Shown here: positions 1 through 4,400 of the stretch, piece by piece
How positions within the stretch are numbered: the first letter of the stretch is position 1
Layout: each line of letters begins with the position of its first letter
From: JBCCSZ01 sp039199225
GTDB taxonomy: Bacteria > Bacteroidota > Bacteroidia > Chitinophagales > Saprospiraceae
NCBI GenBank assembly: GCA_039199225.1
Contig: JBCCSZ010000356.1
Span: 1 to 7,331, forward strand
Direction of reading: 5' to 3'
Length of the DNA stretch: 7,331 bases
Position numbers and translations under genes: made by a program
The notes under the pieces: model-generated
Databases searched by the model: none
What the model saw: the letters and a program-made list of their open reading frames with translations, nothing else
Told to the model about the DNA's origin: nothing

Positions 1-57
1 ACAAACACGCACCACTTCATTAGGGCAAAGCTTGCACTAGCATCGCTTAAATATTGG

Positions 58-90
58 CTACATCGCTCGTCGATGTAGGGTCGCTTTTTT
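58..90 (+). terminator. Hairpin followed by T6: possible intrinsic terminator or leader attenuator
   Basis: CTACATCG at 58-65 pairs perfectly with CGATGTAG at 71-78 around a five-base loop (CTCGT). A run of six T lies at 85-90. The six bases between stem and T-run (GGTCGC) make it a poor fit to the classic terminator, where the U-tract follows the stem directly. It may end transcription of a gene upstream of the window. It could instead be a pause or attenuation site in the leader of the NusG-like gene. Confidence 0.4.
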
Positions 91-93
91 AAT

Positions 94-121
94 CCATTGC
101 AATAGATTGTAATTGAAATGG
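94..121. repeat. Imperfect inverted repeat, 10-base arms
   Basis: The arms CCATTGCAAT (94-103) and ATTGAAATGG (112-121) are complementary except for one G/A mismatch in the middle, and enclose an eight-base loop. It follows the T6 run directly. It could fold as an RNA hairpin in a leader or be a binding site for a dimeric regulator. The sequence does not tell which, and short AT-rich repeats can arise by chance. Confidence 0.4.
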
Positions 122-203
122 CGGAGCTGTATCTTCTATCATAATTTAACAGATACAACCTTCCATTGTATTATCGCAAAGTGAAACCTAAACCCAAAGT
201 CTT

Positions 204-725
204 ATGCTTAACAGATTTAGTAGAGGGTGGTATGTCTTGTATGTACGATCCCGCTACGAAAAAAGAGTTGATGAGCAATTAAAATTTTCTGGACTGACTT
301 CTTACCTACCACTAATCAAAAAAATTAAAAAGTGGAGTGACCGAAAAAAAATTGTTGAAGAACCCCTCTTTCGTTCCTACGTCTTTGTCAACATCCAACA
401 GCAGTTTGAATTTTCAAGAGCGCTTTCACTAGATGGTGTTTGCGATTTTGTGCGCTTCGGCAACGAACTGGCTATGGTTAGAGATGGAGAGATCGAAAAC
501 ATTCGCATACTGCTTCAAGGCGATCTTAAAAATATCGAGACGGTTAGACACATGCCCCAAGTAGGAGAAGTGCGAAAGATTCAATACGGTTCACTCAAAG
601 GTCTTGAGTGTGAAATCCTGAGAATAAATGGAGAGAACAAAATTTTGGTTCGCGTAAATTCCATACACACAGACATTACCGCTACCGTACCTCTTGGCTG
701 CTTCCAACACGCTGCCGCGCGTTAA
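204..725 (+). CDS. NusG-like transcription antiterminator (UpxY/RfaH/LoaP-type specialised paralogue)
   Basis: The 173-residue product has the two-domain layout of NusG. An NGN domain covers about residues 8-105: it starts with GWYVLYVRSRYEK and carries VEEPLFRSYVFV at 51-62, matching the NusG PLFPGYVFV signature that contacts RNA polymerase. A short C-terminal KOW-type domain lies at about 118-168 (GEVRKIQYGSLKGLE at 121-135). By family knowledge, such paralogues bind elongating polymerase and suppress pausing or termination over one long operon; UpxY members do this for Bacteroides capsule loci, and LoaP for polyketide clusters. Its position 106 bp before a giant NRPS frame suggests it serves that operon (inference). 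ATG 204 is the first start after an in-frame TAA at 189-191. No Shine-Dalgarno sequence is visible, which is usual in Bacteroidota. A housekeeping NusG is unlikely, because secE and rplK are not neighbours and the KOW sequence is divergent. Confidence 0.88.
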   Translation: MLNRFSRGWYVLYVRSRYEKRVDEQLKFSGLTSYLPLIKKIKKWSDRKKIVEEPLFRSYVFVNIQQQFEFSRALSLDGVCDFVRFGNELAMVRDGEIENIRILLQGDLKNIETVRHMPQVGEVRKIQYGSLKGLECEILRINGENKILVRVNSIHTDITATVPLGCFQHAAAR

Positions 726-765
726 ATTTTCCCTTTCAAAACTGCCCAATTTTACTTACGCCTTC

Positions 766-798
766 GCACAAATGACCCCATTTGTGCCTGGCCGTTTT
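766..798 (+). terminator. Perfect 9-bp hairpin in the gap before the NRPS: terminator or antitermination site candidate
   Basis: GCACAAATG at 766-774 pairs perfectly with CATTTGTGC at 779-787 around an ACCC tetraloop. Seven bases later comes only a TTTT run (795-798), so it is a weak intrinsic terminator at best. It lies 40 bp after the stop of the NusG-like gene and 44 bp before the NRPS start, and is the clearest structured element in the gap. If both genes share a transcript, it could limit NRPS transcription unless antitermination occurs. It could also be an RNA hairpin recognised by the NusG-like protein, as reported for LoaP leaders. Confidence 0.5.
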
Positions 799-831
799 AT
801 GCCTTTCCCCTAATCAACTTACGCAACTCCA

Positions 832-1497
832 ATGACTGAAAACATCAAGAATAAAATTACCCTCGATTATTGGGTCAACAAGTTAAAAGACAAAGAGATA
901 CAGCCCACTCAAAGTGGGCAAACAGTCCTTACTCAAACAGTTATACTTTCTAAGGCGGAGCTTACTTATTTTCACAGACTGACCAAAAAGGTCTACCTGG
1001 CGGAGTATACGGTTCTTGTTGCTGTTTATACGGCTTTGCTGAAGCGGTATTTTGCGGAGCGTTTTAATGGGTTGGTTTTAGCGGCCTTCCAGTCAGAAGT
1101 ACCGACAAGCAACCAGCAGTTGCTATTGGCCTTGGAGCCTGTAAGCAAGGAATCTTTGAAAGCACACTTGCAGCTTTCCAGAGAGGAAGTATTGGCTGTT
1201 AACAATTATAAAGGTATAGATGTCGGCCAATTACAGCGAAAACTTTCTTCCGGCCCTTTCAAAAATTTTACGCCCTTTGGCTTTTCCTATACTGACTTAT
1301 CCGATCGGGAAGTCTTGAATGTTGGACTTCAGTTACGAGTTGAAAAAACGGAGGATGGATGTCTTTCCATAGGCATGGAATACGTCACAGGCTTTGTGTC
1401 TGCTGACTTGGTTGCACATCTGCTCAAGAACTTCCAATCCTGGATTGTACAGCTCGAAAAAATACTGCCCAACGAAATCTCGCAAATTTCACTTTTG
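832..1497 (+). other. Domain: C-terminal half of a condensation domain, catalytic lobe absent
   Basis: Residues 1-222 align by eye with the second half of the complete C domain later in the same protein. DYW at 12-14 matches the EKYWLKQL region after motif C4. A helix-rich segment ending LLKRYF corresponds to NALLFRYTGQQD near C5, and SIGMEYVTGFVSADLVAHLL corresponds to LRITYNTDIYDAAFVERIF. Motifs C1 to C4, including HHxxxDG, are missing, and C5 to C7 are degenerate. The protein starts here, so the absent lobe is not encoded nearby. It should not catalyse condensation; a role in folding, A-domain support or docking is possible. Confidence 0.75.
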
Positions 1498-4400
1498 GAT
1501 GAGGCAGAAGAAAAGCAGATTCTCGAGCAGTTTAATAACAATGGGAAGACATATCCTGTTGACCAAAATATCGTAAGCCTGATTGAGCAACAAGTGGAGC
1601 GAAATCCGAACGCGATTGCCATGGTGTACCGCGGACAAACCTACACTTACGATGCCCTGAATCGAAAGGTCAACCAAGTGGCCCACTTCCTGCTGGATCA
1701 ATATGAAATAAAAGCCGATGATGTCATTGGCGTCCTCCTGCCCAAATCCGATCGCTGCTTAATCAGCATGCTGGCCATCCTCAAAACTGGGGCTGCCTTT
1801 CTTCCCATCGATACAACTTATCCCACTGATCGAATCAACTACATCATCCAAGACAGTGGCCTGAAGTTGCTTATCTGCTCGGAAGGATTTGTCTCCGACC
1901 TCGAGTTGCCGACACTTCATTTGGAAAATGCTGTATCCGACAAAGAGCACAACCCCTGCCTTACCATCTCCTCCAATCAACTGGCCTACGTCATTTATAC
2001 CTCCGGTTCTACAGGTCGTCCCAAGGGCGTAATGGTCGAGCATCGCAGCAACATCAACATGTCCTTTGACCAGATTGATCTGTTCGAGCTGTCTGCCAAA
2101 GATCGTGTAGTGTGGTTTGCATCCATTGCATTTGATGCCTCTGTCTCTGAGATAATGATGGCCCTCTACAGCGGCAGTACGCTCTTGATCCCAGATACGG
2201 AGTTGATCAAAGATAAAACTCGCTTTGTTTCTTACCTGCAAGAAACTCGTGCAAGCGTAATCACTTTCCCACCTTCCTACCTCGACCTACTAAAAGACGA
2301 AGCGCTTACTTCTCTTCGGTGTATCATTACGGCCGGAGAGGCGGCCCACGTGTCGAAAGCCTGCCGTTTGTCCAAACAACTGACCTACTTTAATGCCTAC
2401 GGTCCCACCGAATGCGCTGTTTGTGTTTCTACCTATCGTGTCCAGCCTTCCGATGCATCCCGGACGGCTATCCCCATCGGTAAGCCCATCGCCAACCTCT
2501 CTGTTTTTATATTGGACGAGGCATTGCAAATCGCACCAATAGGAGTGGAGGGGAAAATTTATGTATCTGGGATTGGTCTGGCCAGAGGCTACATCAACAA
2601 TACGGAACTAACCAAAGAGCGATTCCTGCCCAATCCCTTTCTGCCTGGTGAGCGAATGTACGACACAGGGGACATGGGGCGCTGGCTGCCGGATGGAAAT
2701 ATAGAATTCCTTGGACGAAAAGATATGCAAGTTAAAGTCAGAGGGCATCGCATCGAGTTGGAAGAAATTGCGAATAGCCTTTTGCAGTGCGATAGCCAGA
2801 TTCAACAGGCCAGCGTTGTTGTCCAAACCTTTAACGATCAACAAATCCTATGTGCTTTTCTCGTGCAGCAGGCTCCTTTGGATAAACCCTCGCTGAAGGA
2901 GCGTCTGGCACAACGACTGCCGGAATACATGCTGCCAGCTCGTTTTGTACAGCTCGACCAGTTGCCATTGACCGCCAATGGAAAGGTCGATAAGAAGCAG
3001 TTGATGTCTTTCTCTCTTGGCGATTTGCAGCAGTTGGCCTATGAGGCGCCCCGCGATTCGGTGGAGAGACAACTGACAGAGATTTGGCAAGAAGTTCTGG
3101 GCTTGGAAAAGGTCGGTATTTCCAATGATTTTTTTGAAATGGGAGGCCATAGTCTGATCGTTGCTCAGTTGATCAACCGCATGCAGCAGCAATTGGGCAA
3201 GACGATCTCGGTCAAAGAGTTTTACGCCCACTCGACCATTAAAGCACTTCGGAAAAAATTACAGACTAGTAATTATCAGCCCATTCCGCGCATCGATGAA
3301 GCACCTTCGCATCCTTTGACACCCTCTCAAAAACGGCTATGGGTTTTGAGTCAAATGGAAGGTGGGTCGCAGGCTTATAATATGCCGGGTGCTGTTCGCC
3401 TCAATGGAAAGTTGGAGTTTCAACTCTTTGAAGAAGCCTTCCGGAAACTCATTGCCAGATACGAAATTTTGCGGACTACTTTTAAAACGGATGGCAGAGG
3501 AGAAGTTCGACAACACATTCTTTCTGTTGCGGAAGCATCTTTTAAAATGGACCGGCTTGATCTGAAAGGACAATCTGATTGGAAGCATCAAGTCGATGAT
3601 TATCTGCAGAAGCAAAATGCCATTCCTTTTTCCTTTGAAAAGGCACCTCTACTTCGGGCTTCTGTCATAGACTTGGAGCCAGAGGCTTGTATTTTCTTTT
3701 TGTCGATGCACCACATCATCAGCGATGGATGGTCGATGGAAATTCTGATCAATGAGGTTGTCCATATTTACAATGCTTTGTTGGCAGCTAGAAAGCCAAA
3801 CTTGCCAAAGCTCAGTATCCAGTACAAAGACTATGTACATTGGTTGGCCCAAGCGTTGCAACAAACAGAGCAGTCGGCTTCAGAAAAATATTGGCTCAAG
3901 CAATTGGAAGGAGAATTACCGCAGTTGAATTTGCCAAGCTTCAAAAAGCGACCGCTGCTGCAAACTTATCACGGTAGTGAAATCAGCCACTCATTTTCAA
4001 AGGATTTTTTAAACAAGCTCAAATCCTTTGCATCCGAACGGCAATCGACCTTATTTATGGTGTTATCGGCAGGAATCAATGCCTTGTTGTTTCGTTATAC
4101 TGGTCAGCAAGACATCATCCTGGGAACGCCAGTGGCGGGTCGGGATCATCCAGCATTGGAAAACCAATTGGGACTTTTCCTAAATACACTGGCCATCCGA
4201 ACGCGCTTCGACGGCTCCAAAGGTTTCAATGCCTTACTCGCCAACCATAAAACAGAATTGCTCAACGCCTACGAACACCAAGAGTATCCTTTTGATGCCT
4301 TGGTTGGAAAGCTGCCGCTAAAGCGAGACACCAGCCGATCTGCTCTATTCGATGTGATGGTCATCTTGCAAAGTCAGCATCAATTGCATCGCTTCCAGGA

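Larger units (their letters stand above)
1..203. other. Non-coding leader upstream of the NusG-like gene
   Basis: No credible coding region is visible here. The stretch contains two inverted repeats (58-78 and 94-121) and a T6 run at 85-90, plus a short direct repeat CATCGCT at 41-47 and 61-67. It could hold the 3' terminator of a gene outside the window, the promoter of the NusG-like gene, or a structured 5' leader. No convincing Bacteroidota promoter (TTG ... TAnnTTTG) was found, so the transcription start cannot be placed. Confidence 0.6.

Noticed and set aside
113..145. Promoter candidate: TTGAAA at 113-118 with TATCAT at 137-142
   Set aside because: The spacing would suit a classical sigma-70 promoter, but it overlaps an inverted repeat. 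The likely host phylum uses a different consensus (TTG ... TAnnTTTG), of which no good match is present.
181..203. GTG at 181 as an earlier start for the NusG-like protein
   Set aside because: It is in a different reading frame, and the gene's own frame has a TAA at 189-191 just upstream of ATG 204.
832..1500. Frameshift or broken gene explaining the missing C-domain N-lobe
   Set aside because: No HHxxxDG-type sequence was found in the gap 726-831, which is stop-limited and occupied by a hairpin. The upstream gene is an intact NusG-like protein.
1759..2241. 160-codon open frame on the minus strand
   Set aside because: It lies wholly inside the A1 domain, opposite clear adenylation motifs. 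Its translation shows no recognisable domain, so it is an antisense shadow.
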